In this document: positions 25,726 through 34,015 of the stretch, piece after piece | How positions within the stretch are numbered: position 1 is the first letter of the stretch | How the letters are laid out: every line of letters begins with the position of its first letter | DNA from: Sphingobacterium thalpophilum | GTDB lineage: Bacteria; Bacteroidota; Bacteroidia; Sphingobacteriales; Sphingobacteriaceae | Length of the DNA stretch: 64,000 bases | Assembly: GCA_945868825.1 (NCBI GenBank) | Contig: CAMBMM010000001.1 | Coordinates: forward strand, 620,001 to 684,000 | Direction of reading: 5' to 3' | Notes under the pieces: model-generated | Told to the model about the DNA's origin: nothing | The model's database searches: none | The model's input: only the letters and a program-made list of their open reading frames with translations | Made by a program: the position numbers and the translations under genes

Positions 25726-26673
25726 ATGTTAAACAGAAGGCAACTGAGAGTAAAAGTATTACAAACCCTATATGCGTACCACCAGGCCGAAAACAAAGAA
25801 TTAAAATCTTTCGAAAAAGCCTTGATAAACCTTATAGAATCGGTAAATGAAATGTATTTCTACACCCTATCTTTACTCATTTCGGTGGCCGATTATAGTA
25901 GCACAGATGCCGAAGATAGAGCAAATAAATACCTCCCAAGTGCCGAAGATTTAGATGCTCCTACAAAATTGAATCAGAACTTATTTATAAGTGCCCTACG
26001 CAATCACCCTGCTTACTTACAAGGCATAAAAGACCACAAGGTAAATTGGAGTTTTGAGCCAAGTATTGATAAAACCATATTTTCTCTGTTAAAATCTGCA
26101 CCCGAATATGCCTCTTTTTTGCAACTAAGCGAACACAGTATTGCTACCGATAAAGACGTAATGAACCATATTTTCAGAAAAATTATTCTTAAAACACCTG
26201 CTATCGAACAAATTTTCGAAGAAAAATTCATCAATTGGTCTGTAGATAAAGAAGTGCTTAAAGGCATGATGGCTAAAACCTTAAAGAACTTTACAGGTAG
26301 TAGCCCTCTGGAAAATTCCTTGGCTCCATTGCTACAAGATGAACAAGAAGATCGGTATTTTGTGTTGGATTTATTGCAAAAAACCATCAATCATCAAGAC
26401 GAGTATTTACAATTGATAGATAAAAAAACAACCAATTGGGATTCTGAACGGATTGCCCTGATGGATGTATTGCTAATGCAAATGGCTATTACAGAATTGG
26501 TGCACTTTAAAGAAATTCCAGTGAAAGTAACTATAAACGAGTACATAGAAATATCTAAAGATTACAGTACACCAAAAAGTAATTCGTTTATAAACGGTAT
26601 TTTAGATAAAATTTTAGACGACTTAAAAAAGAGCAAACAAGTGCTAAAAGTAGGCCGAGGCTTATTAAATTAA
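25726..26673 (+). CDS. nusB: Transcription antitermination factor NusB (long Bacteroidota form)
   Basis: 315 residues, more than twice the roughly 140 of Escherichia coli NusB. It opens with LNRRQLRVKVLQTLYAYHQ, the RNA-binding NusB start, and ends with a second NusB-like block, IALMDVLLMQMAITELVHF ... VTINEYIEISKDYSTPKSNSFINGILDKI. The middle about 150 residues are an insertion rich in charged helices. NusB binds boxA with NusE/S10 to keep rRNA transcription going. It is first in nusB-DUF1573-yajC. Confidence 0.92.
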   Translation: MLNRRQLRVKVLQTLYAYHQAENKELKSFEKALINLIESVNEMYFYTLSLLISVADYSSTDAEDRANKYLPSAEDLDAPTKLNQNLFISALRNHPAYLQGIKDHKVNWSFEPSIDKTIFSLLKSAPEYASFLQLSEHSIATDKDVMNHIFRKIILKTPAIEQIFEEKFINWSVDKEVLKGMMAKTLKNFTGSSPLENSLAPLLQDEQEDRYFVLDLLQKTINHQDEYLQLIDKKTTNWDSERIALMDVLLMQMAITELVHFKEIPVKVTINEYIEISKDYSTPKSNSFINGILDKILDDLKKSKQVLKVGRGLLN

Positions 26674-26676
26674 GAT

Positions 26677-27096
26677 ATGAAACAGTTTACCCTAATCCTA
26701 TTTATTGCCGTATTGACTAGCGCATGCTCGTCATCTAACAGCACCGAGGGCAAATCTACAATAGATAAGGCTACGGCACCTGTTATGACTTTTGCGAAAG
26801 AATCTCACGATTTTGGCCAAGTGAATGAAGGCGATAAGGTGGTGTACGACTTTTTCTTCACCAATACAGGCAGAACGGCTTTAATAATTAGCAGTGCCGC
26901 CGCTACCTGCGGTTGCACCGTGCCCGAATATCCCAAAAAACCCCTTGCTCCGGGCAAAACAGGCATCATTCATGTGGTGTTTAACAGCACCGGAAAATCG
27001 GGCATGCAAAACAAAACCATAACCTTAACAACCAATACCTTTAAAGGCAACGAAGAGTTGCACTTAGTGGGTAATGTAAAACCTAAAAACAAGTAA
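26677..27096 (+). CDS. DUF1573 lipoprotein
   Basis: 139 residues. The lipoprotein signal ends in LTSAC (about Cys17), so the mature protein is lipid-anchored. The single DUF1573 domain, an Ig/ASH-like fold, shows FAKESHDFGQVNEGDKV, FFFTNTGRTALIISSAAATCGCTVP and the ending LVGNVKP. Its role is not established. It lies 3 nt after nusB and 2 nt before yajC, a gene order common in Bacteroidota. Confidence 0.88.
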   Translation: MKQFTLILFIAVLTSACSSSNSTEGKSTIDKATAPVMTFAKESHDFGQVNEGDKVVYDFFFTNTGRTALIISSAAATCGCTVPEYPKKPLAPGKTGIIHVVFNSTGKSGMQNKTITLTTNTFKGNEELHLVGNVKPKNK

Positions 27097-27098
27097 AC

Positions 27099-27407
27099 AT
27101 GATGCTAAACTCAATTTTATTACAAGCTACAGCAGCTAACCCCATTATGCAATTTTTACCAATTGTATTAATTATTGTGGTATTTTATTTTTTCATGATT
27201 AGACCGCAAATGAAAAAAGCAAAAGATCACAAAAAGTTTATAGAAGAACTTAAAAAAGCTGATAAAGTGGTAACAAGCGCCGGAATTCACGGTAAAATTG
27301 TTGATATGAACGAGACTACTTTTGTAATTGAAGTGGAAGGTGGCACTAAAATTCGTTTCGACAAATCGGCTGTTTCATTAGATGCCTCAAAAGCAATCGG
27401 TAAATAA
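27099..27407 (+). CDS. yajC: Preprotein translocase subunit YajC
   Basis: 102 residues. One N-terminal membrane helix (about 17-37, IMQFLPIVLIIVVFYFFMIR) is followed by the conserved RPQMKKAKDHKKF and a small cytoplasmic beta domain (VVTSAGIHGKIVD). YajC associates with SecDF, which is encoded 11 kb away in this window. A hairpin terminator follows. Confidence 0.94.
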   Translation: MMLNSILLQATAANPIMQFLPIVLIIVVFYFFMIRPQMKKAKDHKKFIEELKKADKVVTSAGIHGKIVDMNETTFVIEVEGGTKIRFDKSAVSLDASKAIGK

Positions 27408-27426
27408 TTTACAACACCAATCTATG

Positions 27427-27461
27427 AAAAAGCCACACCAACACATCGGAGTGGCTTTTTT
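27427..27461 (+). terminator. Rho-independent terminator after yajC
   Basis: AAAAAGCCAC ... GTGGCTTTTT, a ten-pair stem with a 14-nt loop and T run, 20 nt after the yajC stop. It separates nusB-DUF1573-yajC from ybbR-coaE-MBL. Confidence 0.88.
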
Positions 27462-27494
27462 AATGCCCCAGTTTCGGGGTACAAATATGTTTCT

Positions 27495-27502
27495 TACTTT
27501 TG
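27495..27502 (+). promoter_or_regulatory. -7 promoter box of the ybbR-coaE operon
   Basis: TACTTTTG fits TAnnTTTG exactly, placed after the yajC terminator. It ends only 3 nt before the ybbR ATG, so the transcript would be leaderless or nearly so. Confidence 0.45.
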
Positions 27503-27505
27503 AGC

Positions 27506-28432
27506 ATGCCCTGGAATCTAATAACCAAAGTCCAAAAAAGAAAATTCAACATTTTCTTAAGCTCTTTGCTTGTGGCGTTGTGCTTATGGGTTTTCATTTC
27601 GCTATCTAAACCTTACGCATACCAGAGTAGCATTGCCCTTCGATTTAGCCGTTCAATTTCTACTAAAAGTTTCCGAACCGATACGTTTAGCGTAAAAGTG
27701 CTAGGCACTGGCTGGGATTATTTATTTCACGCACTAAAACCTACCCCGGTACTAACAGTAAAACTTAGTACTATACAAGCCGATATTGAGCTAGATACCC
27801 TATTAGATAGATTCAACAAACAATTTGGTAAAAATCTTCGCATCCTATCTATTTTTCCATCTAAAATTTCGTTTAGAACAAAAAATATCGAAACAAAAGT
27901 AGTTCCTGTTTTATTTCGCTCCAAGATTGCTTTTGAGCGATTTTATGGATTTTCGGCAAGCATTAAACTTCAACCTAATACCGTTACACTTAGCGGACCG
28001 GCAGCGAAACTAAGCAAGATTAAAGCAGTATATACCAATTTGCTCGAACAAAGAAATGTAAATACGCCCATTGCTCAATGGGTAAGCTTAGAAGACATAG
28101 ACTCGGATGTTAGTTTGTATCCGAAACAAGTATTGGCTACTATTCCGATAAGTAGATTTACAGAAAAAGATCTCAACTTACCCGTTCGCATTAAAAACAA
28201 TAGCAAACACCCCAACGTTGCCCTAATACCTGCAAAAGTACATACACAAGTATTGGTAGCACTAACCAACTACAGCAAAATTAGCACTGCCGATTTTGAA
28301 GTTTACATAGACTTGGAAAACTGGAATCCTGAAAAAAATACTGCTTTACCCATAAAATTTGGAAAAATACCAAACTTTGTACGCATCATTCGAACAGAAC
28401 CTCAAACCGTTGATTTACTAATTTATCGCTGA
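27506..28432 (+). CDS. YbbR-domain protein (CdaR-like)
   Basis: 308 residues from ATG 27506 (MPWNLITKVQKRK). A basic N-terminus and one membrane helix (about 15-34) anchor it, with a periplasmic part made of YbbR-like repeats. FYGFSASIKLQPNTVTLSGPAAKLSKIKAVYT is a typical YbbR segment. In Firmicutes YbbR/CdaR regulates a diadenylate cyclase; none is adjacent here. Its stop overlaps the coaE ATG (TGATG). Confidence 0.8.
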   Translation: MPWNLITKVQKRKFNIFLSSLLVALCLWVFISLSKPYAYQSSIALRFSRSISTKSFRTDTFSVKVLGTGWDYLFHALKPTPVLTVKLSTIQADIELDTLLDRFNKQFGKNLRILSIFPSKISFRTKNIETKVVPVLFRSKIAFERFYGFSASIKLQPNTVTLSGPAAKLSKIKAVYTNLLEQRNVNTPIAQWVSLEDIDSDVSLYPKQVLATIPISRFTEKDLNLPVRIKNNSKHPNVALIPAKVHTQVLVALTNYSKISTADFEVYIDLENWNPEKNTALPIKFGKIPNFVRIIRTEPQTVDLLIYR

Positions 28433-29028
28433 TGTTAAAAATTGGAATAACCGGCGGAATTGGAACAGGGAAAAGCACCATTTGTGAGATATTTGCCCTC
28501 TTGGGAGTACCTGTATATTATGCCGACCAAGCGGCAAAAACGCTAATGGCCACTAATTCAGATTTAAAACAGCAATTAATAACCACTTTTGGTACCGCTA
28601 CATTTACAAGCAAAGGCGAACTTGATACCAAGTATGTAGCTAATAAAGTTTTTAATGATGAAAATGCCTTACAGCAATTAAATGCGCTCGTGCATCCGGT
28701 AGTTTTAGCCGATTTTGAGAAATGGTGTAGTCGACAACATACACCCTATATACTTAAGGAAGCCGCCCTGCTTATAGAAAGTGGTTCGTATAAACAATGT
28801 GATTACACAATTTTAGTAGAATCGCCCATAGCATTGAGAATAAACCGCCTATTAAACAGAGATAAAAGCAGTGAAGCGCAAATTAGGGCACGCATAGCCA
28901 ATCAATTGCCCGATGAGGAGAAGGTCAAATTAGCTAATTTCCTAATTTTAAACGACGAAAAACACCTACTCATTCCGCAAATTATAGCGCTTCATACTCA
29001 ATTTTTAATAGGCAGTAGCGGAGTATGA
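28432..29028 (+). CDS. coaE: Dephospho-CoA kinase CoaE
   Basis: 198 residues. It performs the last step of coenzyme A synthesis, phosphorylating the ribose 3'-OH of dephospho-CoA. The P-loop GITGGIGTGKSTICEIF is at about 4-20, with YYADQAAKTLM, the HPVVLADFEKW segment and EAALLIESG. It overlaps ybbR at the start and the MBL gene by 4 nt at the end (ATGA). Confidence 0.95.
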   Translation: MLKIGITGGIGTGKSTICEIFALLGVPVYYADQAAKTLMATNSDLKQQLITTFGTATFTSKGELDTKYVANKVFNDENALQQLNALVHPVVLADFEKWCSRQHTPYILKEAALLIESGSYKQCDYTILVESPIALRINRLLNRDKSSEAQIRARIANQLPDEEKVKLANFLILNDEKHLLIPQIIALHTQFLIGSSGV

Positions 29029-29963
29029 TATTAGCTGATTTTATTATACGCACAGAGCACGGTTTATACTGTCCATATGGATTGTTTTACCTCGACCCGA
29101 GCAGTGCTGTAGATCAAGCCCTTATTTCACATGCCCATGGCGACCATGCTTGCAGAGATAATAAACACGTGTTTTGTACTCCAGAAACAGCCGATATTAT
29201 GCGTTTACGCTACAAAAAATCGGCAGGAGGTGCATTTACATTAAAAACCTATGGTGAATCTTTTGAACTAAATGGCGTCAACGTTTCTTTTCACTCAGCA
29301 GGACATATTTTAGGCTCTGCACAAATTCTTTTGGAGTATAAAAATACACGCTACCTCTATACCGGCGATTATAAATTGCAAGGTGATGCCACCTGCACAG
29401 CAATAGAATTTATTAAAGCCGATGTATTGATTACCGAAACAACCTTTGCACATCCGGATACCCAACACCCCAACCCCATTGAAGAAATAAAAAAACTAAA
29501 TGAACATACAGAAAACGTACTTCTAGGCACTTATTCTTTAGGCAAAGCCCAGCGTTTAACCCGTTTAATAAACGACCATTGTCCCGACCGAAAAGTGGCC
29601 GTTCATTTCCAAATACTACCTTTGCACCAATTACACGAAAAATGGAACATATACCTCGGCAAATACCAGCTATATACCCGTAAAATGATGAAGGAGGTAG
29701 AAAAAAACTATGTATACTTAGTTCCCCCAATTACCTTTAAAAGCTATGCCAGGGCCACCAATGTGTGTAGAGCATTTGCATCGGGCTGGAAAAACTTACA
29801 AAATCAGAACGATTTGCAACTTCTTATTTCCGACCATGTAGACTGGAACGATATACTAAAAATGATTGACCTAGTAAAACCCACTGAAGTGTGGACTGTT
29901 CATGGTGATGGAGTACATTTAAAAGCTCATTTTAAGGGTAAAATACCCATCAAAAGCTTATAA
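29025..29963 (+). CDS. MBL-fold hydrolase related to DNA/RNA exonucleases (SNM1-like)
   Basis: 312 residues. The metal site SHAHGDHACRD (about 36-46) is the HxHxDH motif, followed by FHSAGHILGSAQI and YTGDYKLQGD, the pattern of beta-CASP and SNM1-type nucleases and of so-called ligase-associated exonucleases. No ATP-dependent ligase gene is near. Nucleic-acid cleavage is likely but the substrate is not known. It is the third gene of the ybbR operon. Confidence 0.8.
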   Translation: MILADFIIRTEHGLYCPYGLFYLDPSSAVDQALISHAHGDHACRDNKHVFCTPETADIMRLRYKKSAGGAFTLKTYGESFELNGVNVSFHSAGHILGSAQILLEYKNTRYLYTGDYKLQGDATCTAIEFIKADVLITETTFAHPDTQHPNPIEEIKKLNEHTENVLLGTYSLGKAQRLTRLINDHCPDRKVAVHFQILPLHQLHEKWNIYLGKYQLYTRKMMKEVEKNYVYLVPPITFKSYARATNVCRAFASGWKNLQNQNDLQLLISDHVDWNDILKMIDLVKPTEVWTVHGDGVHLKAHFKGKIPIKSL

Positions 29964-29966
29964 AAA

Positions 29967-30005
29967 TGAAGTCAATCTTACTTCATCGAAGTAAAAAATT
30001 ACTTC
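29967..30005. promoter_or_regulatory. Tandem GAAGT/ACTTC palindromes, candidate MarR operator
   Basis: TGAAGT-7 nt-ACTTCA is followed directly by GAAGTAA-4 nt-TTACTTC, giving four half-sites in 39 bp. The second palindrome could also act as a weak terminator for the MBL gene, but the T run is poor. It ends 67 bp before the MarR ATG. Confidence 0.5.
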
Positions 30006-30071
30006 TTATTTTCTAAAAAATTTATTAAATTATCTTTTTAATTAAATTTTTTATTAAAATTGCATAACATT

Positions 30072-30521
30072 ATGAAATTAGAAGACGAAATATCCTCAAG
30101 CAAATTTACTAGCAACTACCATAAAGCTATTGTAGATATATTGTATACCTATGGTTGGATTACTAATTTATTAAAAGAGCGTTTAGACGATCAAGATATC
30201 ACACTCCAACAATACAATATTTTACGCATTCTTAGAGGGCAATTCCCTAACCCAGCTACAGTAAATTTATTGCGTGATCGCATGTTAGACAAAATGTCTG
30301 ACGCCTCTAGAATTGTAGAACGCTTACACAAAAAAGGCTTACTAAGCCGAATGGCGAACGAAAAAGATCGCCGAGCAGTAGATATACTTATTTCTAAACA
30401 AGGCTTAGCTATTTTACAAGAATTAGATGTAGCTATGGATATGGATGAACTATTAAAAGAAAATTTAACAGTAGATGAAGCAGCTAAACTCTGCGATTTA
30501 CTAGATAAATTTAGAGGCTAA
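30072..30521 (+). CDS. MarR-family transcriptional regulator
   Basis: 149 residues from ATG 30072 (MKLEDEISSSKF); the track's TTG adds four residues. The winged helix is clear: LRDRMLDKMSDASRIVERLHKKGLLSR as recognition helix and NEKDRRAVDILISKQG as wing. It stands alone, preceded by the palindromes at 29967-30005 and a very AT-rich leader, so autoregulation is plausible. Its stop overlaps the convergent ZIP gene by 11 nt. Target genes and ligand are unknown. Confidence 0.88.
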   Translation: MKLEDEISSSKFTSNYHKAIVDILYTYGWITNLLKERLDDQDITLQQYNILRILRGQFPNPATVNLLRDRMLDKMSDASRIVERLHKKGLLSRMANEKDRRAVDILISKQGLAILQELDVAMDMDELLKENLTVDEAAKLCDLLDKFRG

Positions 30522-31218
30522 AGCTAAAACCCAAAATGGCTCCTGCCAAACCCAATAGTACCGCTAACATTTTCTTAAAATTAAATCGATGATCTACACT
30601 CGATTCGAATAAAATGGTGGTGGAAATATGTAAAAACATGCCTATTACAATAGCCATAATGGGGCGTATCCAAGCGCTAATACTACCGGCTTGTGCTTGT
30701 GCCCCTACTAAATAACCTAATGGCGACATAAGGGCAAATAAAATTAAATAAGCCAATAAGAGGTAGCCCGATATTTTGTGATGTAATAATACCGTACCCA
30801 AAGCAAAAGCGGCTGGTAAATGGTGCAAAGCTATACCAAATACCAATTCATTACCTCCACCACTTACTAAAGGAATACCTTCAAAAAATGCGTGAATACA
30901 CAAACTCAACATTACACCAATAGGAAAAGTATTCTGAGCGTGCTTGTGTATATGTATATGTCCGTGTTCAATGCCCTCAGAAAATTGTTCTAAAATAATT
31001 TGAAACACAAATCCACCTAAAATATATAAGCCAATACTAGCTGTACCACCTATGTATACCTCCGGAATTAAATGTAAAACAGTAATTGCAAATAAATAGG
31101 CTCCGCTAAAAGATAAAATAAGTTTAAGCCCATTGGCACTAATTTGTTTCGAAAGAAAAACGGTTAAACCGCCCAATAAGGCACTACTAAATAGCAATAC
31201 TACTTTCCAGATTTCCAT
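30511..31218 (-). CDS. ZIP-family metal transporter
   Basis: 235 residues with about seven to eight hydrophobic helices. The metal path is marked by HAFFEGIPL and ALHHLPAAFALG, and a histidine-rich loop HGHIHIHKH lies before them. ZIP proteins bring zinc or related divalent metals into the cytoplasm. The start lies within the end of the PAP2 gene upstream (19-nt overlap), so the two are probably co-transcribed with the methyltransferase. Confidence 0.88.
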   Translation of the reverse strand: MEIWKVVLLFSSALLGGLTVFLSKQISANGLKLILSFSGAYLFAITVLHLIPEVYIGGTASIGLYILGGFVFQIILEQFSEGIEHGHIHIHKHAQNTFPIGVMLSLCIHAFFEGIPLVSGGGNELVFGIALHHLPAAFALGTVLLHHKISGYLLLAYLILFALMSPLGYLVGAQAQAGSISAWIRPIMAIVIGMFLHISTTILFESSVDHRFNFKKMLAVLLGLAGAILGFSFSL

Positions 31219-31775
31219 AACTCAGTTGAAAAAAAGTGTTTAAAAATATAGCTCAAAGCTATGCCTATGAGAGACCCTATACAGGCTCCGCTAATTACAT
31301 CAATGGGGAAGTGTACGCCCACATATACCTGTGCAAAGGCAATAGAAAAAGCCCAAAATAAAGGCCATACAATAGCCCATTTAAAATACCTACCGAACAA
31401 CATTGCAAAAAAAACTGCCAATGCAAAGTGGTTAGCCGCATGCGATGAAGGAAAACTATAACCTGTACCACAAGCTATTAACGTACGTACACTCAATCCG
31501 GGTGTGTTGCAGGGCCTCAACCGAGCTACCCAAGGTTTAAGTATACTAGCCGATGAATAATCGGCTATTGCAAAACATAAAATACCAAACAACAGCATAA
31601 AGCCACCAACCCGACCAAATTTTTTGATGGCAAAATAAGTAAGCAATAGGTATAATGGTAGCCAGGTTATGCGGTTTCTAAGAATGGGCATAAGCACATC
31701 AAATACCGGATTGGCTAGACCTTGATTGATGGCAGTAAACCAGAGTTGATCTAGCTGAAGAAGTTGATTTATCAT
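31200..31775 (-). CDS. PAP2-family membrane phosphatase, with one active-site substitution
   Basis: 191 residues, about five to six membrane helices. The first two phosphatase motifs are intact: KPWVARLRP and FPSSHAANH. The third reads AQVYVGVHFPIDV, where the canonical SRx5Hx3D has Ala-Gln in place of Ser-Arg; His and Asp remain. PAP2 enzymes dephosphorylate lipid phosphates such as undecaprenyl pyrophosphate. The start overlaps the methyltransferase stop by 4 nt. Confidence 0.86.
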   Translation of the reverse strand: MINQLLQLDQLWFTAINQGLANPVFDVLMPILRNRITWLPLYLLLTYFAIKKFGRVGGFMLLFGILCFAIADYSSASILKPWVARLRPCNTPGLSVRTLIACGTGYSFPSSHAANHFALAVFFAMLFGRYFKWAIVWPLFWAFSIAFAQVYVGVHFPIDVISGACIGSLIGIALSYIFKHFFSTELWKSGK

Positions 31776-32506
31776 AGGGCTTTTTTACAAATAAATATCA
31801 AGCGGTCTGAACGCTCTTCGTCAAAGGGATTCAACTCATAATCTCCAAAACAATCTTCTATAATCCATCCACTTTGTGCAAATAATTTCTCAAAATCAGC
31901 TATAAGAAAAGCTTTTACTTGTTCTTTAAAGGAATAATTTATGTCCTTATCACTAAACGCAATGGTCTTTACAATCTGATTATTAAGTACTTCTTTAGAA
32001 ATACTGAAATCAATTTCTTGAATAGTTTTAAAAGCTGTGGGAGCCAAATGCTTCATTATTTTGGTCGTATTAAAATAATCTAATACCAACGTTCCATTGG
32101 GCTTTGCAGACCGATTAAACTGCTTCAATGCAAGCAAATGATCGTCAAAAGTATCGAAGTAACCAAAACTAGTAAACAGATTAAAAATGGTATTGAAAGA
32201 TTCTCCAGTGAGGGCATTACGCATATCGTGCACAAAAAAATGGAGATTTTTTTGTTGAAATTCTTGTGCAAATAAAATGTTCGATTCAGACAAATCGACG
32301 CCAGTAACCGAAAACCCTTTTTTGTTTAAATAGATGGCATGTCTGCCTCTTCCGCAAGCAATATCAAGGAAACTAGCCTCTGGTTCTGGTTGCAAATAGG
32401 CCAATAAATTATCTATAAATAACTCTGCCTCGGCATCGTTACGCTGATGATAAAGTATATGATAATAGGGCGAATCGAACCAATTTTTAAACCACTCCTT
32501 AATCAT
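31772..32506 (-). CDS. Class I SAM-dependent methyltransferase
   Basis: 244 residues. SAM-binding motif I FLDIACGRGRHAIYLNKKG (about 46-64), followed by VTGVDLSESNI and the motif-IV-like NTIFNLFTSFGYF. It belongs to the Methyltransf_25-type group; the substrate cannot be told from sequence. It heads a three-gene reverse run with the PAP2 and ZIP genes. Confidence 0.85.
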   Translation of the reverse strand: MIKEWFKNWFDSPYYHILYHQRNDAEAELFIDNLLAYLQPEPEASFLDIACGRGRHAIYLNKKGFSVTGVDLSESNILFAQEFQQKNLHFFVHDMRNALTGESFNTIFNLFTSFGYFDTFDDHLLALKQFNRSAKPNGTLVLDYFNTTKIMKHLAPTAFKTIQEIDFSISKEVLNNQIVKTIAFSDKDINYSFKEQVKAFLIADFEKLFAQSGWIIEDCFGDYELNPFDEERSDRLIFICKKAL

Positions 32507-32594
32507 CTCTTAGCTTTTGTTTAGGTCACAAATATATCGAATAAATTTTGGCAGATTAGGCGTAAAATCTACTGCTCATTTAAGCCGAAAAGTG

Positions 32595-32602
32595 TATTTT
32601 TG
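32595..32602 (+). promoter_or_regulatory. -7 promoter box of glmM
   Basis: TATTTTTG, exact fit to TAnnTTTG, 20 nt before the TTG start of glmM. It supports that start because the leader is AT-rich and contains no in-frame ATG. Confidence 0.5.
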
Positions 32603-32622
32603 AGATATAAAGAAAATTTAAG

Positions 32623-34011
32623 TTGAGTTTAATAAAATCCATTTCGGGCATACGAGGAACTATTGGGGGCAAACCAGGAGAAGGGCTTACCCCACTAGAT
32701 ATTGTGAAATTTACTGCGGCTTACGGTACTTGGGTAATACAACAAACCAATAACCGCAAAATTGTGGTAGGCAGAGATGCCCGCATTTCTGGCGATATGG
32801 TGCGTAATTTAGTAATTGGCACCCTACAAGGTTTAGGTATTGATGTGATTGACTTGGGCCTATCTACCACTCCTACGGTAGAATTAGCCGTACCCATGGA
32901 ACAAGCTGGCGGAGGTATTATTTTAACAGCTAGCCACAACCCAAAACAATGGAATGCCCTAAAACTGTTAAACCATACTGGCGAATTTATTAGCGAAGAA
33001 GATGGTAAAGCAGTATTAAATTTAGCTGAAAGCGGGGAATTAACATTTTGCGATGTAGATAATTTGGGCAAAGTAAGCACCAACGACAGCTACCTACAAA
33101 AACACATAGACCACGTATTAGCACTAGATTTAGTAGATATTGCGGCCATTAAAGCTGCTAAATTTAAAGTGGCTGTAGACAGCGTAAATTCTAGTGGAGG
33201 TATTTTTGTGCCGGCACTTCTGAAAGCATTGGGTATAGAAACTATTTATTCTATACACGATACGCCTAATGGTCAATTTCCGCATAATCCGGAACCATTA
33301 CCCGAAAATTTAAAAGATTTATCAAACGAAGTTATTAAGCAAAAAGCCGATTTAGGCATTGCTGTAGATCCAGATGTAGATCGTTTATGTTTTGTTTGCC
33401 AAGATGGATCTATGTTTGGTGAAGAATACACCTTGGTAGCGGTAGCCGATTACGTACTTAGCCATACTCCGGGGAACACGGTTTCTAACCTCTCCTCTAC
33501 TCGAGCATTACGAGATGTAACTGAACAAAAAGGTCAAAAGTACCATGCTGCAGCCGTTGGCGAAGTAAATGTAGTTACCCTAATGAAAGCTAGCCATGCC
33601 GTTATTGGCGGCGAAGGTAACGGTGGAGTAATTTATCCAGCTTCGCATTATGGACGTGATGCCTTGGTTGGCATTGCCTTATTTTTAACCCATTTAGCCA
33701 AAAGTGGAAAAGATATTTTTAGCCTAAGAAAAAGTTATCCGAGCTATTTTATCTCTAAAAATAAAATCGATTTAACACCCGATTTAAACATTGATAATTT
33801 ACTTAAACAAGTAGCAGAAAAATATAAAAATCAGCCTATAAGCACTATAGATGGCGTAAAAATAGAGTTTGATAAACAATGGGTGCATTTACGAAAATCT
33901 AATACCGAGCCTATTATTCGTATTTATTCGGAAAGCAATACAGCAGCCGAAGCCGATGCATTGGCTCAACGTATTCTTTCAGATATTAAAACCATAGCGA
34001 ACCTCCACTAA
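32623..34011 (+). CDS. glmM: Phosphoglucosamine mutase GlmM
   Basis: 462 residues. It converts glucosamine-6-phosphate to glucosamine-1-phosphate for peptidoglycan and LPS precursors. Landmarks: SGIRGTIGGKPGEGLTP at the N-terminus, the active-site serine loop ILTASHNPKQWNALK, the metal loop DPDVDRL, GGEGNGGVI and the phosphate loop RKSNTEPIIRIYSE. The start codon is TTG; no in-frame ATG lies nearby and the protein begins MSLIKSISGIRG as in homologues. Other alpha-D-phosphohexomutases are a lesser possibility. Confidence 0.88.
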   Translation: MSLIKSISGIRGTIGGKPGEGLTPLDIVKFTAAYGTWVIQQTNNRKIVVGRDARISGDMVRNLVIGTLQGLGIDVIDLGLSTTPTVELAVPMEQAGGGIILTASHNPKQWNALKLLNHTGEFISEEDGKAVLNLAESGELTFCDVDNLGKVSTNDSYLQKHIDHVLALDLVDIAAIKAAKFKVAVDSVNSSGGIFVPALLKALGIETIYSIHDTPNGQFPHNPEPLPENLKDLSNEVIKQKADLGIAVDPDVDRLCFVCQDGSMFGEEYTLVAVADYVLSHTPGNTVSNLSSTRALRDVTEQKGQKYHAAAVGEVNVVTLMKASHAVIGGEGNGGVIYPASHYGRDALVGIALFLTHLAKSGKDIFSLRKSYPSYFISKNKIDLTPDLNIDNLLKQVAEKYKNQPISTIDGVKIEFDKQWVHLRKSNTEPIIRIYSESNTAAEADALAQRILSDIKTIANLH

Positions 34012-34015
34012 AAAC

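Noticed and set aside
27382-27609. 75-residue ORF between yajC and ybbR
   Set aside because: It spans the yajC terminator and the ybbR promoter and start; it is an out-of-frame shadow.
29025-29963. MBL gene as part of a ligase-associated DNA repair cluster
   Set aside because: No ligase or helicase gene is nearby; it belongs to the ybbR-coaE operon.
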